From JBDSRX01 sp039929105 (GTDB lineage Bacteria; Patescibacteriota; Dojkabacteria; J137), in NCBI GenBank assembly GCA_039929105.1, contig JBDSRX010000053.1, positions 1-31,473 on the forward strand: a stretch of DNA of 31,473 bases, given 5' to 3'. Under the pieces are notes generated by a model. It was not told the origin of the DNA. It worked only from the letters and a program-made list of their open reading frames with translations, and searched no databases. The number at the start of each line of letters is the position of its first letter. Positions within the stretch are counted from its first letter, which is position 1. Of the stretch, positions 22,183 to 29,736 are shown piece after piece. The translations under genes were made by a program, and so were the position numbers.

Positions 22183-23364
22183 ATGGCAAGTCTTTACGTA
22201 ACAGCAAATAATGCTAGAAAAGTAGTAGTAGTAATCCTAGGAGTTTTTGTACTTATAATTTTGGCAGATATTTTTATTAAGGTTGCTAATAATCCAGGAA
22301 CAACAGTTGCAAATAATCGTTTCTATTTAGATCCTGACAGAAAGCTAGGAGATGTATCTGCACCAAATATTCCAGGAATTGAATTAGATAATAAAAATAT
22401 ACCAATAGTACAAGAAAGTGTTCACCCTACTTTTCCAGATGTTTCCTATATTTATGCAGTAGATAAGCCAAGCGAGAAATCTGATACTTTCGAAAAAGCC
22501 TCAAAAACTGCAGCAGCTTTAGGATTCTCTGCTACTGGTTTAAAAAATCTTGGAAATAACGATTACAAATGGTCAATTACAGATCAAACAAAAACTTTAA
22601 GTTACAATTTACTTTCTCAAATCTGGTCTTTAAGTACAATTTACGAAAATAATACTGATGCAAAGAAGAGGAAAACTATTATGTCTACAACTTCCAGTTA
22701 TGCAGATAAACTTCCAAGTGTTTTAGACTCATTATTATTTAATACTGGACTTGGTATGACAGGTGCAAAGGTTGATTCTAGATTTATTATCAGAACAGAT
22801 CAAGGAGATATTAAAGAAACACAAGATTCTAAATTGGCTAATTATGTAAAATTAAACGCATTTAGAAAATTACCTCAGTCCGATCTTAAAGAAACAAAAG
22901 ATCAACCTAAATTAGCTACGGGGCAGATAAAACCACAAGCTACCAACGGTTATGTTTATACTTCAGATCCAAGAGTTGGTGAATTTAGTTCGACAGTTTC
23001 TAACGACCTTTCAAATCTTTCAAGAGATGTTTTTGAAATGAAATTTGTAAATTATACATATGGATTAAAGGGAAGTTACTTTGTCGTTACTCCAGAAGAA
23101 GCATTTAATAGAATTCAAAACAAACAAGGGGCTTTAGTTGGTCTATCTGCTGAAGGTACTGATTATTTTGAACAATATACAAAAATAGAAGTAAATAGAT
23201 TTATTGTAGATGCAAGAAAAACAGAATTAGGATTTTATCAACCAGACGAATGGACTGGATATGTTTATCCAATATATATTTTAACTGGAAGAGCAGAACT
23301 TTCTGATGGTAGGTTGGCGAAGTTTACTTTCTTTGTAGATGCTGTAAAGAGGTTGAATAACTAA
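22183..23364 (+). CDS. Membrane-anchored extracellular protein of unknown function
   Basis: 393 residues. A single N-terminal span (about 13-33, VVVVILGVFVLIILADIFI) anchors the rest outside. The remainder is mixed alpha/beta with no cysteines. The last 130 residues repeat a theme of long beta strands (VVTPEEAFNRIQNKQGALVG; KIEVNRFIVDARKTELGFYQ; WTGYVYPIYILTGRAELSDG; AKFTFFVDAVKRL) reminiscent of PepSY/YycI-like domains, but I cannot assign it. It is divergent from the solute-binding operon, and an R4 element begins at its stop codon. No Shine-Dalgarno. Confidence 0.7.
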   Translation: MASLYVTANNARKVVVVILGVFVLIILADIFIKVANNPGTTVANNRFYLDPDRKLGDVSAPNIPGIELDNKNIPIVQESVHPTFPDVSYIYAVDKPSEKSDTFEKASKTAAALGFSATGLKNLGNNDYKWSITDQTKTLSYNLLSQIWSLSTIYENNTDAKKRKTIMSTTSSYADKLPSVLDSLLFNTGLGMTGAKVDSRFIIRTDQGDIKETQDSKLANYVKLNAFRKLPQSDLKETKDQPKLATGQIKPQATNGYVYTSDPRVGEFSSTVSNDLSNLSRDVFEMKFVNYTYGLKGSYFVVTPEEAFNRIQNKQGALVGLSAEGTDYFEQYTKIEVNRFIVDARKTELGFYQPDEWTGYVYPIYILTGRAELSDGRLAKFTFFVDAVKRLNN

Positions 23365-23415
23365 GGCGGAGTTAGCTGCAATTTCAGCAAGTAGAAAAGG
23401 CCGTGCTACGTCCTA
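23365..23415 (+). repeat. Downstream element R4, copy after the 393-residue protein gene
   Basis: Directly after the TAA stop: GGCGGAG, a small hairpin GCTG-CAATTT-CAGC (23375-23388), then GTAGAAAAGGCCGTGCTAC, in which GTAG and CTAC pair, and GTCCTA. The 22 bases 23394-23415 recur exactly, inverted, at 25927-25948. Confidence 0.65.
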
Positions 23416-23439
23416 TTAAATCATCCTAACTTAATCTTG

Positions 23440-23519
23440 TGTCATCCCTGCGAAGGCAGGGATCTAGCGCAGCGTTTATTCTTTCGCATTAAAGATCCCG
23501 CATCAAGTGCGGGATGACA
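23440..23519. repeat. Composite palindrome, GTCATCCC and GATCCCGC types
   Basis: Left unit GTCATCCCTGC-GAAG-GCAGGGATCT (in part, 23440-23465) and right unit AGATCCCGC-ATCAAGT-GCGGGATGAC (from 23493) face each other around a 27-base middle. The outer ends GTCATCCC/GGGATGAC are inverted, so the whole makes a large cruciform. It lies between convergent genes and may end both transcripts. Confidence 0.8.
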
Positions 23520-23573
23520 TAAAAGTATTTGAGATTGTTTATTCAACCAGAAACTAGTAACAAGTAACCAATA

Positions 23574-25373
23574 CTACTTTCCTTTTCGAAGCTCGTACAT
23601 TCTTACAATTTCCTCAACTGTATTTGGAAGATCTTTATCTCTTTTCCATTTCTTAAGTCTTGGGAATCGTATAGATAATCCTTTCTCTTGGTCGTCTCCT
23701 TTTACTTTTGCAGAAATTCCTCTTGCAGCTGTATGGTTTGGACTTCTCGTAATTTCGTCTGCAACAATTTCCATAACTATTTTTGGTTCTATCCAAACAT
23801 TAGGGAACAAAGTTTTATCTACTACATATTGAGCTGGTAGTTCGTCTTGTTTTATAAACTTTACTTTTTCCATATCTTCAAACATTTTTGGTGCTTCTTC
23901 ATCTTTAAATCCACTTCCTACTTTTCCTATACTATAGTATTTATCATCTTTTGAATTGTATACTCCACAAAGTAAAGCACCGAATCCACTTTTAGATCTG
24001 GCTCCTTGTCCATAAAAATATCCAAGTACAACAACATCAATAGTATCTACAAGTTCAGTCTTTGTATTAGCTTTTAGTTTTATCCATTTAAAGTTTCTTG
24101 TTCCCGGGTCGTAAGAAGTACCAGGTTGTTTAGCAATAATCCCTTCTAATCCCATTCCGATTTTATCTTCAAAAAATGCTTCTAGTTCTTCACCAGTTTG
24201 CATAGTTTTTGTTTCTAGCATTGTTAGAGCACTTTTCTTTTCTAAAAGTTTTTGTAATATTTCTACTCTTTTTTCAACTGGCGTTCTTGTTAAATCTTCT
24301 CCATTTAAGTACAACACATCAAAACACATAGCTTTAACAGGAATATCTTTTGAGAAGCTTTCAATATCATTCTTTCTTCTTCTTTTCATTGTGTCTTGAT
24401 AAGTTCTGTAAGAACTCGAAGCTTCATCAAATCCAATAATTTCTGAGTCTAATATAATAGAGTCTGCTCCTAAGTTCTTTACTGCATCTATAAGCTCAGG
24501 GAATTGATCTGTTAAGCTTTCCATATTTCTACTAAAAATAGCTGCTTCTTTTTTAGAACTTAAATGAATTTGACCTCTCAAGCCATCTAACTTTGGCTGA
24601 ACAATACAATTTGGCATTCTTTCCCAAACAGAGGCAGCACTAGACTCTCTTTCTACTAATTTAGAGGCAACAGGTGTTAAAGGCATTATCTTTATATTAT
24701 TTAGCGTTGTTTTAACTTTATCTTTATCTGTTCCAATAATTAATTTTGCTAAATCTCCTACATCTGCTCGTGCTCCAAAAGCTAAATCAATATCAGATCT
24801 TAAAGACTTATCTCCAGTTACATACCAAGAGAATGCATCTAAAATTGTTTTCTCACTAAATCCAATTCTTAGGTCTCCTACAATTATTCTAGAAATATAT
24901 TTTGCGCTTAAAGCATCTACTCTACTTATTATTGCTTTATAAAGTTCAACCTTTGCTTCTTGTGAACCTTTTCCTTCTATATTTGCTAGTTTTTCCAAAG
25001 CATCAAAAATATCCATTACAGATTCTAACTTTATGGTTCCATTCTCGTCTGTCATTAGTTTGTCTTGAATTACTTCTTTAGATTCACTCTTAAGTTTAAA
25101 AACAACTAATCCAATATCTCCTAATTGTCCAAGAGACTTTTTAGAATCTTCTGAATAACTTTGAGATAAGGCTTTTAAAACCATTTTGTCGGAAAAGTTG
25201 AATTCTAGAGGAACAAATTTAGGTGCAAGTCTACCAAGAAGAAAGTACATTAAATGTTTAGCTTCTTCGGGTGCAGTTAGTTTAAGAAATTCTGCTAATT
25301 TAATAGTTATTTCGTTTCTTCCATTAACTTTTTCCACATCATTTAAGAATTCTGCGAATTGTTGAAATTTCAT
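23574..25373 (-). CDS. lig: ATP-dependent DNA ligase, archaeal/LigB type
   Basis: The enzyme seals nicks in DNA using ATP; in most bacteria replication relies on an NAD-dependent LigA, so this is an additional or replacement enzyme. 599 residues: an N-terminal DNA-binding domain (about 1-230, with SRIIVGDLRIGFSEKTI near 161-177), the adenylation domain with motif I CIVQPKLDGLRG (Lys261 receives AMP), Ia FSRNMESLT, III ILDSEIIGFD, IIIa KAMCFDVLYLNG, IV EGIIAKQPG and V FKWIKLKA, and a C-terminal OB-fold domain containing IGKVGSGF and the final RFPRLKKWKRDK. Domain order and length match archaeal and some bacterial LigB enzymes. No Ku gene is nearby, so a non-homologous end-joining role is not indicated. 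The ATG lacks a Shine-Dalgarno. Confidence 0.95.
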   Translation of the reverse strand: MKFQQFAEFLNDVEKVNGRNEITIKLAEFLKLTAPEEAKHLMYFLLGRLAPKFVPLEFNFSDKMVLKALSQSYSEDSKKSLGQLGDIGLVVFKLKSESKEVIQDKLMTDENGTIKLESVMDIFDALEKLANIEGKGSQEAKVELYKAIISRVDALSAKYISRIIVGDLRIGFSEKTILDAFSWYVTGDKSLRSDIDLAFGARADVGDLAKLIIGTDKDKVKTTLNNIKIMPLTPVASKLVERESSAASVWERMPNCIVQPKLDGLRGQIHLSSKKEAAIFSRNMESLTDQFPELIDAVKNLGADSIILDSEIIGFDEASSSYRTYQDTMKRRRKNDIESFSKDIPVKAMCFDVLYLNGEDLTRTPVEKRVEILQKLLEKKSALTMLETKTMQTGEELEAFFEDKIGMGLEGIIAKQPGTSYDPGTRNFKWIKLKANTKTELVDTIDVVVLGYFYGQGARSKSGFGALLCGVYNSKDDKYYSIGKVGSGFKDEEAPKMFEDMEKVKFIKQDELPAQYVVDKTLFPNVWIEPKIVMEIVADEITRSPNHTAARGISAKVKGDDQEKGLSIRFPRLKKWKRDKDLPNTVEEIVRMYELRKGK

Positions 25374-25506
25374 AGACAGTTAAGCTTGTATATCAAATGA
25401 TTTTACCATCATTTAGTTACTGGTTGCTAGTTACTGGTCTCGGTTAAATATCTTTATAATGATCCTAGTTTTTTCATTAATAATATTACTTCAACTCGTC
25501 CACAAT

Positions 25507-25898
25507 GTGTCATCCCGCATTTACTGCGGGATCTAATAACTTAAAGGCAAATCAATAGATAGGTCAGAGTAACTGGGATTCATTTCTTTTATTATATTTT
25601 CTTTCCATTGTCTTTTCCATCTCTTTATTAATTTTTCTCTTCTTATTGCATAGTTTATATCATCATAGACTTCGTAATATACAAGTTTATTAATATTGTA
25701 TTTCTTAGTAAAACTTTGTGTAAATTGTGATCTATGCTGATCTAGTCTTCTCGATAAAGAATTAGAAACACCAACATACAAGACTTTGTTAGTTGAGTTC
25801 ATTAAAATATATACAAAATAAGTTTTTCCCATTTCGGGATTTTACTAAAAGTTTCGGAATAATGTAAAGAAGATCCCGCAATAAATGCGGGATGACAC
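25507..25898. mobile_element. 392-base cassette: GIY-YIG gene between inverted palindromic repeats
   Basis: A palindromic 28-base unit at 25507-25534 and its inverted copy at 25871-25898 (27 of 28 positions agree) enclose a single GIY-YIG gene. The left unit overlaps the gene's stop codon. The right unit is identical to the isolated copy at 10673-10700. The layout is that of a small mobile unit moved by its own, or a related, nuclease. That it moves is inference; no target duplication could be established. Confidence 0.55.
25533..25832 (-). CDS. GIY-YIG nuclease-domain protein (YhbQ/UPF0213-like)
   Basis: 99 residues, a single GIY-YIG domain. The two signature strands are FVYIL (6-10) and LYVGVSNSL (18-26), with Arg29 (SLSRRLDQH), the helix YAIRREKLIKRW with metal-binding Glu66, and the closing KEMNPSYSDLS (82-92), all as in the small YhbQ-like group related to the UvrC N-terminal nuclease domain. 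Such proteins are often called excinuclease-like but mostly lack an assigned role; the fold cuts one DNA strand with a divalent metal. The gene is enclosed by inverted palindromes (25507-25534 and 25871-25898), the first reaching into its TAG stop. No Shine-Dalgarno; the ATG follows CCCGAA. Confidence 0.92.
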   Translation of the reverse strand: MGKTYFVYILMNSTNKVLYVGVSNSLSRRLDQHRSQFTQSFTKKYNINKLVYYEVYDDINYAIRREKLIKRWKRQWKENIIKEMNPSYSDLSIDLPLSY

Positions 25899-25926
25899 TA
25901 ATATAGATTTGAAAATCAATGACAAG

Positions 25927-25948
25927 TAGGACGTAGCACGGCCTTTTC
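25927..25948 (-). repeat. Downstream element R4, copy after the methyltransferase gene
   Basis: Minus-strand GAAAAGGCCGTGCTACG and five more bases, an exact inverted match to 23394-23415. It follows the stop of the methyltransferase gene (25997) by about 50 bases, in the same sense as that gene, and is next to the palindrome at 25871-25898. Confidence 0.65.
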
Positions 25949-25996
25949 CAAGATTTGAGTGATATCAAGTTGTCATCATCAACTATAAACTATCAA

Positions 25997-26491
25997 CTAG
26001 TTATAAAAAGCCCAACATTGGAATCTTTTTTCTTCACCATCTACCAACATTTTCTTTGTAAGTTTATCTGAACCTGGTTTTAAATAACTATCGAGTACAA
26101 AGCTATTGTTTCTAACTATAAATATCAAAATTCCGGCATCTGCAAGTATTCTATTATTAAGTCGTCTAATTATTTCTTTATGGTCTCTTTGTAAATCGAT
26201 ATCTTCGTTAAATCTATCTGAATGTAAAACAATCACATCGTATTCTTCGTTTGTGTCTTCACAAAGTCCTAAAAAACTATCAAAGTCTTCTGTCATTATA
26301 TTTACGGGTAGATCTTTTGAAAGACTTTCTAGTTTACCTTCTCGTTCTTCGTTAATAGTTACAGTTTTTGCACCATTCTCTAAGGCAATTATAGAGTAAG
26401 CTCCATCTTGTCCTGTTAAATCTAAAAATCTTCTGTTTTTAGAATATTCTCCTACTGTTTCTAATATTAATTTTTCGTCCGGATATTTCAT
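25997..26491 (-). CDS. Class I SAM-dependent methyltransferase, RlmK-like
   Basis: 164 residues. Motif I is FLDLTGQDGAYSIIALENGA (22-41), followed by an acidic residue at the end of the second strand (TVTINEE), then VIVLHSDRF at the motif IV position. The order QRDHKEIIRRL, ILIFIVRNNSFVLD and the terminal KRFQCWAFYN resembles the end of RlmKL/RlmK (23S rRNA guanine-N7 methylation) and the RlmI group, where the same region reads as a strand with SNN, FKLD and a final CW pair. The PUA or THUMP domains of those enzymes are missing, and the usual NPP/DPP-type catalytic motif is replaced, so substrate and even activity are uncertain. Divergent from the P-type ATPase gene. Confidence 0.72.
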   Translation of the reverse strand: MKYPDEKLILETVGEYSKNRRFLDLTGQDGAYSIIALENGAKTVTINEEREGKLESLSKDLPVNIMTEDFDSFLGLCEDTNEEYDVIVLHSDRFNEDIDLQRDHKEIIRRLNNRILADAGILIFIVRNNSFVLDSYLKPGSDKLTKKMLVDGEEKRFQCWAFYN

Positions 26492-26570
26492 AATTTATGT
26501 TAAGGTAAAAGGTTCATTAAGCAATCAGCTTATGATAATATTAACAGATATTGAAATTTACTGTTTTAAA

Positions 26571-29141
26571 ATGAATGAAATAAAAGGATTAACATCTGCA
26601 CAGGTAACTAAGAAAAAATCTTTAGGTTTGGCAAACACGGTTATAGATTCTTATTCTCCATCTTATGGAAGAATTCTTTTTAAGAATTTCTTTAGTCTTA
26701 TAAATATTATTGTATTCCCTTTGCTAGTAGCGTTAGCGAGCTTTCAACTCTGGACGGATATTCTAGCATTTACTACTTTTTTAGTAATAAATACGTTTAT
26801 TTCTGCACTAGATGAAATTCGAATTAAACGTACGTTAGATAAGCTTAAGTCTCAATTCCAGCTTACTGCTGTTGTAGTTAGAGATGGTAAAGAAATCACA
26901 CTTCCTGTCAGTGAGATTGTACAAGGAGATACTGTTAAAGCAAAAGAAGGAGAAAGTATTATTGCGGATGGTGTAATTATTAATGAAAATTATCTTCAAG
27001 TAGACGATTCTATGCTTACAGGAGAGTCTAATTACATTAGGAAACATGAAAAAGAAAAGGTTTTATCTGGAAGTTTTATTATTACAGGAAACTGTTATTA
27101 CGAAGTTGAGAGTGTTGGAAAAAGTAACTATTTAAATAAATTAGGAAGCGAAGCCTCAAGTTACAAAGAGAATAAAAGTCCTCTACAAGCAAATTCAGAT
27201 AAGCTTATTACATTCTTAGTTATAGCTTCTTTAGTTTGTGGAGTAATAAGTTATTTATCTGCACAGAGTATTGGTTCTTCCCAGCAGACTAGCTTACTAG
27301 CATTAACAACTTCCATTACATTAATTATTCCTCAGACCTTAATTTTCTTATTTACTCTATCTTTCACTATTTCTATTACAAAATTATATAGAAAAGGTGT
27401 TTTGGTACAAAAAGGAGGTAGTATTGAAGATCTTTCTAATGTTACTGCTATTTGTTTAGATAAAACTGGAACTATAACAACAAATGAAATGAAGATTAAA
27501 GATGTTCAATACTTTAATTTAAAGGGGGAAACATTTGGTAATTTTTATAATTCTCTAGTACCACAAATGGTTGGAGTGAATAAGACGCAAGAAGTAATTA
27601 ATAAATACTTTCAACAATACAAAACTACACATGTCTCTGATTTTGACCAAGTACCATTTACATCTAAGCAAAAATATAGTCAAGTTTTAGGAAAAATTGA
27701 TAAAAAAAGGATTGTACTAACTTTAGGAGCACCTTCAGTATTAATTGGTAATGTTGAAAGTGACGCTAAAAAGAAATTAGAAAAACTGATTGCAGATAAA
27801 GAGAACGAAGGGTCTAGAGTTTTAATGGGATTATATTATGAAGATGAAGAATCTAAAGTAACAATAGAGAAACCACTTAACTTTAAAACAGATAAAGTTG
27901 TAATCTTTGTAATAGAAGAAACATTAAATCCAGGAATTGGAGATCTATTAAAAAACTTTGCAGATCAAGGAATTAAAGTAAAGATTATCTCTGGAGATAG
28001 CAAAGTTTCTGTTACTAGAATAATTCAAAAATTAGGTTTGGATGTAGATCAAGTTGTAGATTTATCTGAACTAGGGAATCTAGACGATGAAAATAATGAT
28101 AAATTAGTAGATTTAGTTCTTAAAAAATCTATATTCACAAGAGCTAAACCAGAAGATAAATTAAAAATTATTAATATATTAAAAAACCATGGCGAGTCTG
28201 TTGCAATGGTTGGAGATGGTATTAATGATGTACTTGCTCTAAAAGCTGCAAATGTTTCGATAGCGATGGAAAGTGGAGCTAAGATTGCCAGAGATGTCGC
28301 AGATGTTGTTCTTCTTAATAATAACTACCAAAAGATTCCAGAGATATTTTTTGAAGGAGATAATATTCTTTTCAATTTAAAGATTTCTACAAAAATGTTC
28401 TTGGTTAAGTCTTTCTTTGCTATTTTAATATCTGTATTTTTTGCATTAATTAGAAGAGATATTCCATTAACACCATCCTCTACTTTAATATTTAGTTTCT
28501 TAGGAACAAGTGCTCCAAGTTATGTAATTATATTTACCAGACAACAAATTCAACAAAAGATTTCGTTCTTTAAAGATGTTCTCTTTTCTGCAATTCCTAT
28601 GAGTATTTTATTTTTTGGATTTATTGCAGTTGTATACGGAATGTTTGAATATATTGGAATCCCTTCAGATAGAACTAATACAGGGATAGTAGTTTTTATA
28701 CTTTCAATTAGTCTTATATACTCATTATATCTTGTGTGGGAGGCTGGAAAACTTAAAGATTTCTTCTCTCCATTCATTATTTATATAATCCTAATGGCAA
28801 TTGGTATTTACCAAACAATATTACCAATAGATTTAGCAGAAGATAGAAACTCTAATATTGCATTAGTAACTATTGCAGGACTTGGAATTGTACTGCTAAC
28901 AATCTTCTTAAGAGGATTTGCAAAAGTAAAGATAAAACAATTATTAATTGCAATTCCACTATTAACTATTGGAATTGGTGCGGCATTCTTTTTCCCTTTT
29001 AGAGATTATTACAAGGTAACGAGATTACCTTATGAGATGCTAATGCAAATATTTATTATTTCAATTTTTGCATTCATTTTAATTTTTGGTATTGGAAAAT
29101 TTACCAATCGTTACTTGCTAAAAGACAATGGGTCTAACTGA
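26571..29141 (+). CDS. Cation-transporting P-type ATPase (CtpE-like)
   Basis: A membrane pump driven by ATP through a phospho-Asp. I start it at the ATG at 26571 (856 residues, MNEIKGLTSAQV), because family members open with this GLT helix; an in-frame ATG at 26532 would add 13 odd residues. Seen: the actuator motif MLTGES, phosphorylation site CLDKTGTITTNE (Asp297), GDGINDVLALKAA (about 548-560), two membrane spans before and two after the actuator, and about six at the C-terminus. The M4 ion-binding motif is IIPQTLIF rather than the PEGL of Ca2+/Mg2+ and CtpE-type pumps, losing the Glu used for cation binding. There is no N-terminal metal domain or CPC motif, so it is not a heavy-metal pump. 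The DedA gene overlaps its last 14 bases. Confidence 0.92.
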   Translation: MNEIKGLTSAQVTKKKSLGLANTVIDSYSPSYGRILFKNFFSLINIIVFPLLVALASFQLWTDILAFTTFLVINTFISALDEIRIKRTLDKLKSQFQLTAVVVRDGKEITLPVSEIVQGDTVKAKEGESIIADGVIINENYLQVDDSMLTGESNYIRKHEKEKVLSGSFIITGNCYYEVESVGKSNYLNKLGSEASSYKENKSPLQANSDKLITFLVIASLVCGVISYLSAQSIGSSQQTSLLALTTSITLIIPQTLIFLFTLSFTISITKLYRKGVLVQKGGSIEDLSNVTAICLDKTGTITTNEMKIKDVQYFNLKGETFGNFYNSLVPQMVGVNKTQEVINKYFQQYKTTHVSDFDQVPFTSKQKYSQVLGKIDKKRIVLTLGAPSVLIGNVESDAKKKLEKLIADKENEGSRVLMGLYYEDEESKVTIEKPLNFKTDKVVIFVIEETLNPGIGDLLKNFADQGIKVKIISGDSKVSVTRIIQKLGLDVDQVVDLSELGNLDDENNDKLVDLVLKKSIFTRAKPEDKLKIINILKNHGESVAMVGDGINDVLALKAANVSIAMESGAKIARDVADVVLLNNNYQKIPEIFFEGDNILFNLKISTKMFLVKSFFAILISVFFALIRRDIPLTPSSTLIFSFLGTSAPSYVIIFTRQQIQQKISFFKDVLFSAIPMSILFFGFIAVVYGMFEYIGIPSDRTNTGIVVFILSISLIYSLYLVWEAGKLKDFFSPFIIYIILMAIGIYQTILPIDLAEDRNSNIALVTIAGLGIVLLTIFLRGFAKVKIKQLLIAIPLLTIGIGAAFFFPFRDYYKVTRLPYEMLMQIFIISIFAFILIFGIGKFTNRYLLKDNGSN

Positions 29142-29736
29142 TTGGATAATTAATTTAGTATCTACCTTTGGCTATTTGGGCGTAATTGCTGCAATGGTTA
29201 TTGAGTCTTCCAGTATTCCTCTACCATCAGAAGTGATAATGGGAATAGCTGGCTACCTGGTTTACAAAGGAGAATTAAATCTTCTTGCAGTTGGTTTAGC
29301 TGGAGCAATTGGTAATTTAATTGGATCAAGTATTATGTATGGAATTGGAGTGAAAGGTGGAAGACCATTAATAAAAAGGTTTGGACATAAAGTACATATG
29401 GATGAAGAAAGATTTAATAAAGTAGATACTTGGTTTAAAAAGTATGGAGATAAAGTAATATTCTTCTCTCAATTACTACCAATTGTAAGAACATTTGTTT
29501 CTTTACCAGCAGGTATATTAAAGATTAATTACATAAAGTTTGTTACTTATACTTTCACTGGAGCATTTATTTGGTGTTTCTTATTAGCATTTATTTCTTC
29601 TCAGCTTGGGAACACATGGGAAGTATTGCTTCAATTTATGCACCAAGTCGAGTTAGGGCTTATTGTTTTAGGTGGAGCTGCAATTATTGGGTATATAATT
29701 TATCGAATGTATAAGAGGAAGGTAGCAAGAATTTAG
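29128..29736 (+). CDS. DedA-family membrane protein (VTT/SNARE-associated domain)
   Basis: 202 residues with the DedA pattern: ESSSIPLPSE (26-35) between the first helices, a central Gly-rich helix pair (AGAIGNLIGSSIMYGIGVKGG, in part 58-78), FFSQLLPIVRTFVSLPAGIL (112-131) with the conserved Arg121, and two C-terminal spans. DedA proteins act in the inner membrane in flipping or moving phospholipid or undecaprenyl-phosphate carriers and in keeping proton-motive force. Linked to cell wall building, this suits a genome with murA and murB. The ATG lies 14 bases inside the end of the ATPase gene, so translation is likely coupled and a joint membrane role is plausible but not shown. It overlaps the stop of the next, convergent gene by four bases. 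Confidence 0.93.
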   Translation: MGLTDWIINLVSTFGYLGVIAAMVIESSSIPLPSEVIMGIAGYLVYKGELNLLAVGLAGAIGNLIGSSIMYGIGVKGGRPLIKRFGHKVHMDEERFNKVDTWFKKYGDKVIFFSQLLPIVRTFVSLPAGILKINYIKFVTYTFTGAFIWCFLLAFISSQLGNTWEVLLQFMHQVELGLIVLGGAAIIGYIIYRMYKRKVARI

